Virus record (IMG/VR): IMGVR_UViG_3300042402_002325
Coordinates: 1-54,917 of that record
DNA length: 54,917 nucleotides
DNA from: a virus
Direction: 5' to 3' (one strand)
In this document: one piece after another, positions 23,679 to 31,326 of the stretch
Position numbering within the stretch: the first letter of the stretch is position 1
Layout of the letters: the number at the start of each line of letters is the position of its first letter
Notes under the pieces: generated by a model
What the model saw: only the letters and a program-made list of their open reading frames with translations
What the model was told of the DNA's origin: nothing
Database searches by the model: none
Translations under genes and position numbers: made by a program

Positions 23679-24380
23679 CTATTTATTACATATAATTTTA
23701 ATAAATTTGCCACCGTTATTTTTATAGTATTTGCGGGCATTTATAGATATGGAGGTTAGCAAATCTCTTGCTTCTTTGTCATCTATATTTTTAAAGTTTT
23801 CAATGTCTTCTTCACAAGACATAATAACCTTCTTGGTTATGTCTAACGAAACAACATTTTTAAATTTATCAGTATTGTTCAAAAAATATCTAATTACATG
23901 GTTGTTGTCAAGATAAGAGAATGTACCTCCTGGAGATAAAACCCTATATACCTCATTAAAAAATAAATTTGGATTCTCATAACAATGTGAAGATTCTACG
24001 CTTGTTACAATATCAAATTGATTTTCTAAATAATCTAATTTTTCTGCATCAGAAACTTTATATTCTACATCAATGCTATTGTTATTAATGCAATATTCTA
24101 TGTGATTTACATTAAGATCACAGGCATATATTTTTTTTAAATCAAGATGTTTTCTGTATACTTCAACACCCCCACCTCTTCCACAACCTATGTCTAGCAA
24201 AGTCTTGTCCTTTGTTTCTATTGTTTCAAGTGCATTTATATATAGGCTGGCTTGGTTTTTTAAAAAATCATTATTTAAAAATGGATAAGATGGCGAGTAT
24301 CCATGATTCATAAAGGTTATTTTAGACCTTACAAATAAATCATTTAGTTTATTATAGGTTTCTTGTTGATTAGATAGCAT
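23679..24380 (-). CDS. Class I SAM methyltransferase (Methyltransf_11 type)
   Basis: 233 residues. TLLDIGCGRGGGVEVY (motif I), IYACDLN (II), FDIVTSVESSHCYENPNLFFNEVYRVLSPGGTFSYLD (III-IV). Resembles small-molecule or lipid/quinone methyltransferases. Leaderless start behind TGATATACT. Confidence 0.87.
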   Translation of the reverse strand: MLSNQQETYNKLNDLFVRSKITFMNHGYSPSYPFLNNDFLKNQASLYINALETIETKDKTLLDIGCGRGGGVEVYRKHLDLKKIYACDLNVNHIEYCINNNSIDVEYKVSDAEKLDYLENQFDIVTSVESSHCYENPNLFFNEVYRVLSPGGTFSYLDNNHVIRYFLNNTDKFKNVVSLDITKKVIMSCEEDIENFKNIDDKEARDLLTSISINARKYYKNNGGKFIKIICNK

Positions 24381-24386
24381 AAATAA

Positions 24387-24395
24387 AGTATATCA
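24387..24395 (-). promoter_or_regulatory. Extended -10 leaderless promoter for the 24380 gene
   Basis: Minus strand TGATATACT, 6 bases before ATG 24380. Confidence 0.75.
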
Positions 24396-24406
24396 GATAT
24401 ACAAGG

Positions 24407-24640
24407 CTATTGCTTGCCCTTGATTTTTACCCAAGTGCCAATATTTCCACTGCTAACCTTTGATCGTAATATTTCTGCAAAGCTTGTTCCTATTTCAGAA
24501 CCTATATATTCTTCCCCTGTTTCAAGATCAGTTAGTTTCCATTTTTCTGGAGCCTTAGTATGTATAACTAATTCAACTGGCTTATCAAATGATTCTACTT
24601 CTGATCCATCCTTAAGTATTCTTTTGTTTATTTTTCCCAT
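24407..24640 (-). CDS. Hypothetical beta-rich small protein
   Basis: 77 residues (MGKINKRILKDGSEVESFDKPVELVIHTKAPEKW split by strands; ends GTWVKIKGKQ). Overlaps the upstream glycosyltransferase by 13 bases. No family recognised. Confidence 0.65.
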   Translation of the reverse strand: MGKINKRILKDGSEVESFDKPVELVIHTKAPEKWKLTDLETGEEYIGSEIGTSFAEILRSKVSSGNIGTWVKIKGKQ

Positions 24641-25290
24641 TGCTGCTCTCTTATTCTATCTATACTCCACTGACCCACTACTTGAAAGTTTTGAGATTTT
24701 TTTGATTCATAGTATTCTTTATTTTTTTCACGTCTCTTGTATGCTTGTTCCTTAAGTTCAAGGTTATTTGCAATAGTTTGAGATATGCCATCTGGGGAGT
24801 AAACAGGAAAATTTTTATTATAAAAAGATAAATCTGTGTGTATTTCTTTTGCTATTAAATATCTTTGATAGTAGTCGTCGTCTTCGCATTGGTATGGATA
24901 GTAGTTTTCATCAAATAAACCAATCTTTCTAATAAAATCTTCACCAATTGAAAAACAGCTCCATCCTTCTTCTGAGCAATTAATTGCTGATTCACTACTG
25001 TGACTATATGCTAACTCTAGTGCACCCTTTGCAAATACTATGTCTGCAGAAGAAAAGAACCAAAACTTTTCATTAGGGTAAAGCTTTATAGTTAAGTTCC
25101 AAGATGCAGCCAAACCAAGGTTAAAGGGCAGGTTAAGAACTCTTATATTTAAGTCATGTCTTTTAGGTCTGTACTTTTGTTCACCATTATTTATTATTAA
25201 TATTTCTTTTATTGGAAAGTCTATGGACTCTAATGCTTTATCTAATAGTTCGTATTTATTTAAAACTGGTATTGCTAAAACTGGTATCAT
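24628..25290 (-). CDS. GT-A glycosyltransferase, paralogue of 16219
   Basis: 220 residues. VLAIPVLNKYELLDKALESI, ILIINNGEQKY, NLGLAASWNLTI, then DENYYPYQCEDDDYYQRY. Short C-terminus. TAATG overlap with the upstream zinc microprotein. Confidence 0.84.
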   Translation of the reverse strand: MIPVLAIPVLNKYELLDKALESIDFPIKEILIINNGEQKYRPKRHDLNIRVLNLPFNLGLAASWNLTIKLYPNEKFWFFSSADIVFAKGALELAYSHSSESAINCSEEGWSCFSIGEDFIRKIGLFDENYYPYQCEDDDYYQRYLIAKEIHTDLSFYNKNFPVYSPDGISQTIANNLELKEQAYKRREKNKEYYESKKSQNFQVVGQWSIDRIREQQWEK

Positions 25291-25415
25291 TACGACACAA
25301 GACCCATAGATAGGTGATCTAAACAGACATCTGCCACTACATAGTCAGAGTGATCTACGACTACATCGTAATGCGTTGCGTCCTTTTCACAAAAAAAGCA
25401 TCTGGTTTTCTTCAT
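25290..25415 (-). CDS. 41-residue CxxC microprotein
   Basis: MKKTRCFFCEKDATHYDVVV... with CFFC and a later VCLDH: a possible C2-CH zinc site. Leaderless: minus strand TGGTATGAT lies 6 bases before ATG 25415. Coupled to the glycosyltransferase. Confidence 0.65.
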   Translation of the reverse strand: MKKTRCFFCEKDATHYDVVVDHSDYVVADVCLDHLSMGLVS

Positions 25416-25421
25416 ATATAT

Positions 25422-25430
25422 ATCATACCA
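25422..25430 (-). promoter_or_regulatory. Extended -10 leaderless promoter for the 25415 gene
   Basis: Minus strand TGGTATGAT, 6 bases before the ATG. Confidence 0.65.
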
Positions 25431-25440
25431 CAGACGAATA

Positions 25441-25449
25441 TGATATAAT
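25441..25449 (+). promoter_or_regulatory. Extended -10 promoter with leader and RBS
   Basis: TGATATAAT followed by a short leader with GGGGGCGG before ATG 25468; an example of a leadered gene among many leaderless ones. Confidence 0.7.
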
Positions 25450-25467
25450 GAATAATAAGGGGGCGGT

Positions 25468-26076
25468 ATGTTTTTTATTTATGATGATGACTTTTTAACA
25501 GAGGAAGAAATTCAGGCTGTGGAGACTAGGTTTTGGCACAGCAATATACCTTTTAGATTTGTAAAAAATGCTTCCCCAGTAGTCAAAGATAATACAGGTG
25601 TTGTTGACATAAAGATTCAAGATGTATCTTTTTTTACTGTTGAGGTTAGTCAAGATCAGCCAGAATCAAAGATATTTTTTGATATAATTAAAAAATTTAC
25701 AGAAAAACATGGTATTGAGTTTGAAGGATTTAGAAGGGTTAAGCTCAATATTATGACACCAACAGTTGAAAGATCACAAAAGACTTTGTATCCACATATA
25801 GATTATAACGAACCACACTATATTTTCTTATACTACCCTAGCGATTCTGATGGAGACACCATAATCTATAATGAAACCTACTCAGGTAATTTTGTTAAAG
25901 AGGCTACAATTAGCAAAAGAATTACACCAAAACGTGGAGCAGCATTTATTGTAGATGGTAGACACTTTCACTCAATTACAACCCCTTCGGAGCATGCTTT
26001 TCGTGGAGTAATAAATTCCAATTTAACAATAAATAGTTGGGATGCTTTAAAGTTCGGCGGCGACATAGAGGTATAA
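25468..26076 (+). CDS. Fe(II)/2OG oxygenase, divergent type
   Basis: 202 residues. HID (His110, Asp112), PKRGAAFIVDG, distal His168 (HFHSIT) and Arg179 (HAFRGVIN). Lacks the YLNDDYEGGE strand of the other copies (has DGDTIIYNE), so it belongs to a different subfamily. Confidence 0.82.
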   Translation: MFFIYDDDFLTEEEIQAVETRFWHSNIPFRFVKNASPVVKDNTGVVDIKIQDVSFFTVEVSQDQPESKIFFDIIKKFTEKHGIEFEGFRRVKLNIMTPTVERSQKTLYPHIDYNEPHYIFLYYPSDSDGDTIIYNETYSGNFVKEATISKRITPKRGAAFIVDGRHFHSITTPSEHAFRGVINSNLTINSWDALKFGGDIEV

Positions 26077-26086
26077 AACCATCTCA

Positions 26087-26101
26087 TGCTCCAAAGGAGC
26101 A
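26087..26101. terminator. Small hairpin between convergent genes
   Basis: TGCTCC-AAA-GGAGCA, six pairs, without a U tract; weak candidate for bidirectional 3'-end formation. Confidence 0.3.
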
Positions 26102-26599
26102 CTATTGGTTATCATCCTGCATTGGCGATGTACCCAATATGGTGGCATTCTTAATAACATTACATCTTCCGTGAGAAGGTCTGACATTTTCAATAGTATC
26201 TGCACCACCCCTAGATATAGGATGAACATGGTCTATATGTAAACCCTTTTCCCAGCCAGGATCACCACATTTTCTGGGGGAATTCAAATCAATATCTTCA
26301 TTACATATATGACATATAGCCCCATAAAGATCTAAAACATCTTGGTCTGTGTAGTATCCATAGTCAACACCTACTTTTCTAGCCCTAGTTCTTCTGCTTT
26401 GATAAGTGTATTGGTGTTTCTTTCTACTAATCTTTCTTAAACTATTTATAGTGTCTTTTCTAATGATGCGTTCATTTCTCCAATAAGCTCTTTCAGCATC
26501 AGTACATGGCTGGCATGGCTCTTGCTTCATGTCTCGTCTGTGCCAGTCATAGCCAGAGCGTGTACCATGTGCTGGTTCTTGCTTATGCCTTAGAGACAC
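26102..26599 (-). CDS. HNH endonuclease with N-terminal Cys/His module
   Basis: 165 residues from GTG 26599. Residues 9-34 (AHGTRSGYDWHRRDMKQEPCQPC) match a Cys/His module common in actinobacterial HNH and regulatory proteins; residues 96-160 hold the HNH core CHICN, LHIDHVHPISRGGADTIENVRPSHGRCN. GTG 26599 has GGAAGGA upstream and slightly overlaps the 26583 gene; the frame is open back to GTG 26668. Confidence 0.78.
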   Translation of the reverse strand: MSLRHKQEPAHGTRSGYDWHRRDMKQEPCQPCTDAERAYWRNERIIRKDTINSLRKISRKKHQYTYQSRRTRARKVGVDYGYYTDQDVLDLYGAICHICNEDIDLNSPRKCGDPGWEKGLHIDHVHPISRGGADTIENVRPSHGRCNVIKNATILGTSPMQDDNQ

Positions 26600-26693
26600 A
26601 CCAAATCCTTCCATCTGACATGGTTTGATGAGTTTCCCAGAACAGTGGATCTTTGTATGACAAACCACATTTTTGGCATTCGTTTTTCTTCAT
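26583..26693 (-). CDS. 36-residue zinc-finger microprotein
   Basis: MKKNECQKCGLSYKDPLFWE... CxxC near the start, one late Cys and a His (THQ). Leaderless: minus strand TGAGACAAT ends 6 bases before ATG 26693. It overlaps the HNH gene in another frame and may be its coupled leader cistron. Confidence 0.55.
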   Translation of the reverse strand: MKKNECQKCGLSYKDPLFWETHQTMSDGRIWCVSKA

Positions 26694-26699
26694 ATACTT

Positions 26700-26708
26700 A
26701 TTGTCTCA
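26700..26708 (-). promoter_or_regulatory. Weak extended -10 leaderless promoter for the 26693 gene
   Basis: Minus strand TGAGACAAT, 6 bases before the ATG. Confidence 0.5.
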
Positions 26709-26739
26709 GAAAAAGCTAGATAAGTCAAGCAAAACCAGA

Positions 26740-27531
26740 TCATCCATATTTTTTATTATATTGTTTAACAAAGTCAATTATCTTATATTTTTCATGATCA
26801 TGGTCAGCCTTGAATTTACCATGTGTAAAAAGAACGATGTCATTTATTCCAGATTCTTTAAGATTGTTTATGGTTAAGTTTAGCTCATCTGTTGTTGTAA
26901 ACATGATGTCCTGGGGTATCCTGTCTAAACCTTTTAAGTAAGATAAGAATTCTTCATCATCTTCAATAACTGGGCATATTGATACAATTCTTGGCTTGCT
27001 CATTTGCCTAAAACCATCAAACTTTTTGTATGGCTCAAAGCCAACTATATTATAGTCTGCATGCTGCTCAACCAAGGAGAATACTTCCTCTGTCATTCCA
27101 GTTATACATAGCTTGGTTTTGACTCCTCTTTTATCACAAAAGTCATTGAATATAGGTAGGTACTTAGCCATATACTCTTTCCTGTCTTTAAAAGACCTTT
27201 CAAACTCTTCTGGGAACATTGACCCACCAAGGGCTAGCTCCTTTTCTATAATAAAACCTGCAACAAAGTTGATCCAAACTCTGTCTGGCTGGATATCATT
27301 GAGAGACTTAATTATCATGGCCAGGTACTGTGGAGATACAGTATGAGGCCTTACTCCAACAATATACTTTAGCTTTTGGTTAATATCCAGAGCCCTTGCT
27401 ATCTTTATAAAATGACTATTTGAACCAACACCATAGGGTATTAGCATTGCATAAAACCCAGCATCCTCTAACTCTTTTGAGATAACATCTGTAGGGGCAG
27501 TTTCTACTTGATCAAAGAAATAAAAGTTCAT
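26740..27531 (-). CDS. LLM TIM-barrel protein, copy 3
   Basis: 263 residues. LKYIVGVRPHTVSPQYLAMIIKSLNDIQPDRVWINFVAGF is the same signature as copies 1 and 2; LALGGSMFPEEFERSFKDRKEYM follows. ATG 27531 lies 6 bases after TATAAT (minus strand), which rules out the ATG at 27549. Confidence 0.82.
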   Translation of the reverse strand: MNFYFFDQVETAPTDVISKELEDAGFYAMLIPYGVGSNSHFIKIARALDINQKLKYIVGVRPHTVSPQYLAMIIKSLNDIQPDRVWINFVAGFIIEKELALGGSMFPEEFERSFKDRKEYMAKYLPIFNDFCDKRGVKTKLCITGMTEEVFSLVEQHADYNIVGFEPYKKFDGFRQMSKPRIVSICPVIEDDEEFLSYLKGLDRIPQDIMFTTTDELNLTINNLKESGINDIVLFTHGKFKADHDHEKYKIIDFVKQYNKKYG

Positions 27532-27537
27532 GCTTTC

Positions 27538-27543
27538 ATTATA
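27538..27543 (-). promoter_or_regulatory. Leaderless -10 for the 27531 gene
   Basis: Minus strand TATAAT, 6 bases before ATG 27531. Confidence 0.7.
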
Positions 27544-27628
27544 CATCACTTAAAATTTCGGGGAACTTAAAAGAGGCATCGTAATCCCTATAGTAAATAA
27601 CCCCTATATACCTTATAGCCAGATAGGA

Positions 27629-27637
27629 TGATATACT
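27629..27637 (+). promoter_or_regulatory. Extended -10 leaderless promoter for the 27644 gene
   Basis: TGATATACT, 6 bases before the GTG start at 27644. Confidence 0.72.
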
Positions 27638-27643
27638 AAGCCT

Positions 27644-27964
27644 GTGGAGAATATAAACAATATACCTGGAATATGCGAGAAAGAGTGCAGTTGTTGTCCA
27701 AATAGACCACCAGTAAAGCCAACTCCTGCTACATGTACAGGCAGTGGATCAATAGGGCATGAGGAGTGGGAGTATGAAGCAGTAGGCTTTTCTCCATGTG
27801 CAAAGTATGTAGCCCATGCACGAAGTAACCCCTGTGATTTTATTAATAATATGCCTGTTGTAGAGGTTTCTAAAGATCCTCATAAATGTGAATGTGCTAC
27901 AAGCTTTTGTCCATGTGGTGAGTTTTTATCACATTTAATCTCTGAGCCATGCACTGCTAAATAG
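27644..27964 (+). CDS. Cys-rich protein with internal repeat
   Basis: 106 residues, 13 Cys. N-terminal CEKECSCCPNRPP; then two related units, SPCAKYVAHARSNPC and CPCGEFLSHLISEPC, each with C-x3-(Y/L) and a closing PC. No signal peptide, so metal binding is likelier than disulfides. GTG start, leaderless. No family recognised. Confidence 0.7.
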   Translation: MENINNIPGICEKECSCCPNRPPVKPTPATCTGSGSIGHEEWEYEAVGFSPCAKYVAHARSNPCDFINNMPVVEVSKDPHKCECATSFCPCGEFLSHLISEPCTAK

Positions 27965-27983
27965 CCAAAAGAGTGTACCGTTT

Positions 27984-28640
27984 TTAAAAATACGATAGGT
28001 TGTATTTATCAACAAAATCTGTATACTTGATATCTTGACCACAGTTGTCAATGAGGAAGTCTGCAGTAAACCCTGTTTTAAACTCTTGAGTATGCCAAGC
28101 TGAAGTAAACTCATAAGATACTTTATTGGACTTCTCAACTTCATCAATAAACCAATCAAATGTATGCTTTTCGTAGATAGGTACCGCCTTCTTATAAGCA
28201 TCAATTGCATACTGCTCACCAGCTTTTATTATATTTTTCATTATTTCTGATTTTGGTTTGACAGCGTAATTAGCATTGTTTGTGCCCCATCCCCCATTAT
28301 GACTAGATGGGACAACTAATATATCACAGTCTTTTACGCCTTGTAATAAGTAATCAAGAGGTTTTACACATACAGAATCCATGTCTGCGTACACTCCTCC
28401 ATGCTCATAGGTAACTATGTATCTCCATATGTCTGATTGTGTGACTGGCTCTTGTATCAGATAGGACTGCGATAAAATATCATATGACTTGATTGACTCT
28501 AATCTTTCATGATGATTTAAGTACCTATAATCCCATCCAGGGTTAAGGTTTTTCCAGGTTTGTGCTGTCTGCTTAAGATGGATAGGCAGTTCGTCAAATT
28601 CATAGTTATGTGTTTGCCATATGATCTTTGGTACCTGCAT
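27984..28640 (-). CDS. GT32-like (OCH1-type) glycosyltransferase, copy 1
   Basis: 218 residues. VPKIIWQTH, TWKNLNPGWDYRYL, QSDIWRYIVTYEHGGVYADMDSVC (DxD) are hallmarks of Gly_transf_sug transferases. Paralogue at 42979. Leaderless start behind TGATATACT. Confidence 0.88.
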   Translation of the reverse strand: MQVPKIIWQTHNYEFDELPIHLKQTAQTWKNLNPGWDYRYLNHHERLESIKSYDILSQSYLIQEPVTQSDIWRYIVTYEHGGVYADMDSVCVKPLDYLLQGVKDCDILVVPSSHNGGWGTNNANYAVKPKSEIMKNIIKAGEQYAIDAYKKAVPIYEKHTFDWFIDEVEKSNKVSYEFTSAWHTQEFKTGFTADFLIDNCGQDIKYTDFVDKYNLSYF

Positions 28641-28646
28641 TGTTTC

Positions 28647-28655
28647 AGTATATCA
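28647..28655 (-). promoter_or_regulatory. Extended -10 leaderless promoter for the 28640 gene
   Basis: Minus strand TGATATACT, 6 bases before ATG 28640, next to the first DnaA box. Confidence 0.75.
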
Positions 28656-28660
28656 GAGAG

Positions 28661-28714
28661 TTATCCACATGTCAATAGGCTAAAAATACCATAGTTATCC
28701 ACAAGTTATCCACA
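28661..28714. promoter_or_regulatory. Three perfect DnaA boxes (origin-like)
   Basis: TTATCCACA at 28661-28669, 28695-28703 and 28706-28714, all in the same orientation, beside AT-rich DNA (ATATTTTTTATATATGG). In a 390-base gap without genes (28653-29041). Confidence 0.6.
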
Positions 28715-29041
28715 TATAAATCTTACTGATATTTTTTATATATGGTTTACATCTGTCTGGAATATGTCTACTGGGTTATTGAGCTCTTATACAGATGGGG
28801 CCGTAATGTCAACGGCTTTAAAACCTCCCATACCAAACCTTCAAACCTTACATATGGCCTGCATTATATACCCAAACCTCACATTTGTCAAGTATCAAAC
28901 CTTACAAACCTTATATAAAACCATATACAAAATCGTCCGAAATGTCCAATAATATTATATAAAGGTTTGATAATATTTAAAAATATATCAAAAACCAGGA
29001 GAAAAGGTTTGATATCGTAATGTCTTATATACTATAGGGAT

Positions 29042-29266
29042 TTAGAGTGGTAGTTGTTCTTGTATATACCGTCCCGCAGAATGAGTGACAGGATTATTAG
29101 TCACGTTTTGGGCGGGGGACTTAGGAAAGAAAGCTTTAAGAGTTATAACACTATACAACATACCACATATAGCACCAAAGTCTTGATTAAAGATTTCTCC
29201 ATCAGAAGGTTGATCATGGCGATGAGAGCTTTGATTATACATATTAGCAAAATGTCTTGGACTCAT
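29042..29266 (-). CDS. 74-residue hypothetical inside the repeat field
   Basis: MSPRHFANMYNQSSHRHDQPSDGEIFNQDFGAICGMLY shows a His-rich start and a hydrophobic middle. Supported by an extended -10 TGTTATAAT exactly 6 bases before the ATG on the minus strand. A gene here would be flanked by the inverted repeats. Confidence 0.6.
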   Translation of the reverse strand: MSPRHFANMYNQSSHRHDQPSDGEIFNQDFGAICGMLYSVITLKAFFPKSPAQNVTNNPVTHSAGRYIQEQLPL

Positions 29267-29272
29267 AAAACC

Positions 29273-29281
29273 ATTATAACA
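29273..29281 (-). promoter_or_regulatory. Extended -10 leaderless promoter for the 29266 gene
   Basis: Minus strand TGTTATAAT, 6 bases before ATG 29266. Confidence 0.68.
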
Positions 29282-29484
29282 TGGTTTGACAAATAAGGTT
29301 TGATAGGCTAGAATAGGAGATTTTTTTTGGTCGTTCTTAATGTCAAATTAGGAGAAAATTTTTGAGCTGTCGTAATGTCAAAAAATGGGAAAGAAAAGGT
29401 TTGATCGTAATAAGGTTTGAAGAAGTGGTTTGACCACCTCGGGCACAACGGCAGGCTTTTGTCAAGCCCACCGCTGCAGCATTT

Positions 29485-29697
29485 CTAGAATAGTTTGTAG
29501 TTGTTGTAGTGATTGTATTGCTCTTGCTTAGTTGCTTCCGCTGAGTCTGCAATAGTAATTAAACGATTGTAGATTACGTTGGGAGATGATTGGGCAAGAT
29601 GATGTCCCACTAAGTCAAGGTCAAGGCGTAGGTCTGCCAAAACATTGGATAGTTGCATGGCTATCTTTTCTTCTTTGGTTATTAGTTTTCGTCTCAT
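29485..29697 (-). CDS. Small helical early protein
   Basis: 70 residues, MRRKLITKEEKIAMQLSNVLADLRLDLDLVGHHLAQSSPNVIYNRL: a typical actinophage early-region protein, all helical. GGGAGAAC before the ATG; TGATACAAT at minus 29722-29714 is its promoter. Confidence 0.72.
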   Translation of the reverse strand: MRRKLITKEEKIAMQLSNVLADLRLDLDLVGHHLAQSSPNVIYNRLITIADSAEATKQEQYNHYNNYKLF

Positions 29698-29713
29698 AGT
29701 TCTCCCTCAGTTC

Positions 29714-29722
29714 ATTGTATCA
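29714..29722 (-). promoter_or_regulatory. Extended -10 promoter for the 29697 gene
   Basis: Minus strand TGATACAAT with a short leader and GGGAG RBS. Confidence 0.6.
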
Positions 29723-29780
29723 AAAATAAGGGGGGAGCGCAACCCACCACAAATCGCACTCCCCCGTTGCAGCGTCTGCT

Positions 29781-30149
29781 TTATACCGCTGCGTGCTCAG
29801 GTAAATATGCTTGGATAAAGTTATCCCATTTGACGGGCACGGAATCAGTAACAGTTTTATTAACAAAGTCAATAACCACAGTCTGCTCCCCCAGGTCATA
29901 GTTAGTTCCACGGATTGAATAGATTCCAAAACCCGTTTCATCTAGAATGCTATCTTGCATAAGATAACTAATAATCATTCTGGTCCCATATGATGAATCA
30001 TTCCAGCGGGGCTTGGCATGTTCTAAAGCTTTAGCAATGTCAACTTCCCATCCGTCCTGGCCCCAGTGACTGTAAAGTACAACAGATGATGTTGGCTCTC
30101 CTACTGCAGGCTCAGCGTCTTTGAATACAAAGTTAATCCGTGCTCCCAT
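29781..30149 (-). CDS. Hypothetical early protein
   Basis: 122 residues starting MGARINFVFKDAEP, beta-rich (SSVVLYSHWGQDGWEVDIAKALEHAKPRWNDSSYGTRMIISYLM). TAATG overlap with the upstream gene fixes the start at 30149 rather than 30164. Similar proteins occur in actinophages without known role. Confidence 0.72.
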   Translation of the reverse strand: MGARINFVFKDAEPAVGEPTSSVVLYSHWGQDGWEVDIAKALEHAKPRWNDSSYGTRMIISYLMQDSILDETGFGIYSIRGTNYDLGEQTVVIDFVNKTVTDSVPVKWDNFIQAYLPEHAAV

Positions 30150-30346
30150 TACTTTTCCTCCCAATCAAATGACATCATGTCAAGGATTAGTTCTGACAGA
30201 GTATCAATTTTGGTTTGTAGTGTAATCATTGCTGTTAGTTCTTCTGGTGTGTCTGCAACCTCATCAAGTGGAATAAGTTCACATTCCAGTTCATCAATGA
30301 TGGCTTCAATAAAGTTAACAACTTCTAGTAGTGACTCTTTGTGCAT
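30149..30346 (-). CDS. Acidic helical small protein
   Basis: 65 residues, MHKESLLEVVNFIEAIIDELECELIPLDEVAD, acidic and helical. AAGGA before the ATG. No family recognised. Confidence 0.68.
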   Translation of the reverse strand: MHKESLLEVVNFIEAIIDELECELIPLDEVADTPEELTAMITLQTKIDTLSELILDMMSFDWEEK

Positions 30347-30376
30347 TCTTGTTCCTTATCTGTAGTGTGTTCTTCA

Positions 30377-30385
30377 ATTGTATCA
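30377..30385 (-). promoter_or_regulatory. Extended -10 promoter for the 30346 gene
   Basis: Minus strand TGATACAAT with a leader of about 30 bases. Confidence 0.6.
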
Positions 30386-30407
30386 AATAACGTTAACTGT
30401 GTCCAGT

Positions 30408-30638
30408 TCATTCGTCGTCTCCAAGTTCTTCTATGCATGCCGTGCAAAATTCGCCTTCAGGGTCCTGCTTAGGGGCTTCTTGACAGTTATCACAGTCTTG
30501 ATCATCAGTCTCAGTCTCTGCTTGTACCCTGACCCATTCGCATAGTTCACCCTCGTGTACATCTGCAGTAAAATCGCTAATGGCTTTAAACCATCCTTCA
30601 TCAACAGCAAGTTCAATAAGATAAGTAGTCTTAGGCAT
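30408..30638 (-). CDS. Zinc-ribbon hypothetical protein
   Basis: 76 residues beginning MPKTTYLIELAVDEGWFKAI; C-terminal CDNC...CTAC forms a two-CxxC ribbon. ATG 30638 overlaps the upstream gene's stop by 8 bases with GAGGACC upstream; a longer form to 30740 lies inside the upstream gene. Confidence 0.7.
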   Translation of the reverse strand: MPKTTYLIELAVDEGWFKAISDFTADVHEGELCEWVRVQAETETDDQDCDNCQEAPKQDPEGEFCTACIEELGDDE

Positions 30639-31326
30639 GTTGGTCCTCATATCTAGTTTGGTGTACTTCACACATGTCATTGCTCCAGCCACATAGAGGG
30701 CATGGATAGTCTCCACAGTCATCACAACCAGTGATTTCATTATCTAGGTAGGTACCGTCGCAATTACGGCACATGTTGTCATACTGTGACTCTGAGATAA
30801 CTTTACCACGAAGCAGTTCACATTCGCCACCCCAGCCAGTCTCTTCTTCATATGACAATGTAAATAATAAATCAGGGTACTGTTCAGAAAGAGTACACAA
30901 TGCACTCATAGGACGAGACCAAGCAGTCTCAAAGTTATAGTAGACAACATGGTTCTCACCATTGACTGTATCTTCCATATATGTATCAGGATTAGTCTCA
31001 AGAGATGAGACGGCTACATCCCACTTAGTTCCCCAGTTGCGAACATTCCAATCGTACCAATGGTCTGACTTAAACTTCATGGCCTCTTCAAAGTTATCAT
31101 TCTTAGGTTGAGGACCGTCGTATGCTTCCATGTCAGTTGGTTTAATTATATTCCAGAATGCAAATACAGGGTTTGGATATGTTACCTGTTGCTTTTCCAT
31201 TTGCTGTGTCTTTACATTCCATTGGTCATGGACACGAACGAATGGTGAATTCATCTGCTCCATTAACTTCTTTACAGAGTCAGGGCTACCCTCAATGGTA
31301 AGTCCGTTATATACCCAGTTTGGCAT
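30631..31326 (-). CDS. YubB/DUF1281 ferredoxin-like fold protein with zinc tail
   Basis: 231 residues. MPNWVYNGLTIEGSPDSVKKL and RNWGTKWDVAV with YYNFETAWSRPMSAL are the DUF1281/YubB pattern found on plasmids and phages. A C-terminal Cys cluster (CRNC, CDDC, CPLC, C) adds two zinc ribbons. Function unknown. Confidence 0.82.
   Translation of the reverse strand: MPNWVYNGLTIEGSPDSVKKLMEQMNSPFVRVHDQWNVKTQQMEKQQVTYPNPVFAFWNIIKPTDMEAYDGPQPKNDNFEEAMKFKSDHWYDWNVRNWGTKWDVAVSSLETNPDTYMEDTVNGENHVVYYNFETAWSRPMSALCTLSEQYPDLLFTLSYEEETGWGGECELLRGKVISESQYDNMCRNCDGTYLDNEITGCDDCGDYPCPLCGWSNDMCEVHQTRYEDQHA

Larger units (their letters stand above)
28821..29433. repeat. CAAACCTT / AAGGTTTG repeat field
   Basis: Forward CAAACCTT at 28834, 28842, 28896 and 28905 (near-copy CAAACCTC at 28873); inverted AAGGTTTGA at 28962, 29004, 29295, 29396 and 29412, plus GGTTTGA at 29283 and 29427. 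Interspersed CGTAATGTC copies at 28802, 29016 and 29371. The gaps 28653-29041 and 29267-29484 otherwise hold no gene. Iteron- or operator-like. Confidence 0.7.

Noticed and set aside
28764-28952. Plus-strand 62-residue frame in the repeat field
   Set aside because: Its sequence is largely a translation of the CAAACCTT repeats and it lacks a start signal.
29054-29296. Plus-strand 80-residue frame opposite 29042
   Set aside because: The minus-strand frame has an exact leaderless promoter; the plus frame has none.
28821-29433. Possible CRISPR array from CAAACCTT repeats
   Set aside because: Repeats are only 8-9 bases, in both orientations, with uneven spacing and no cas genes.
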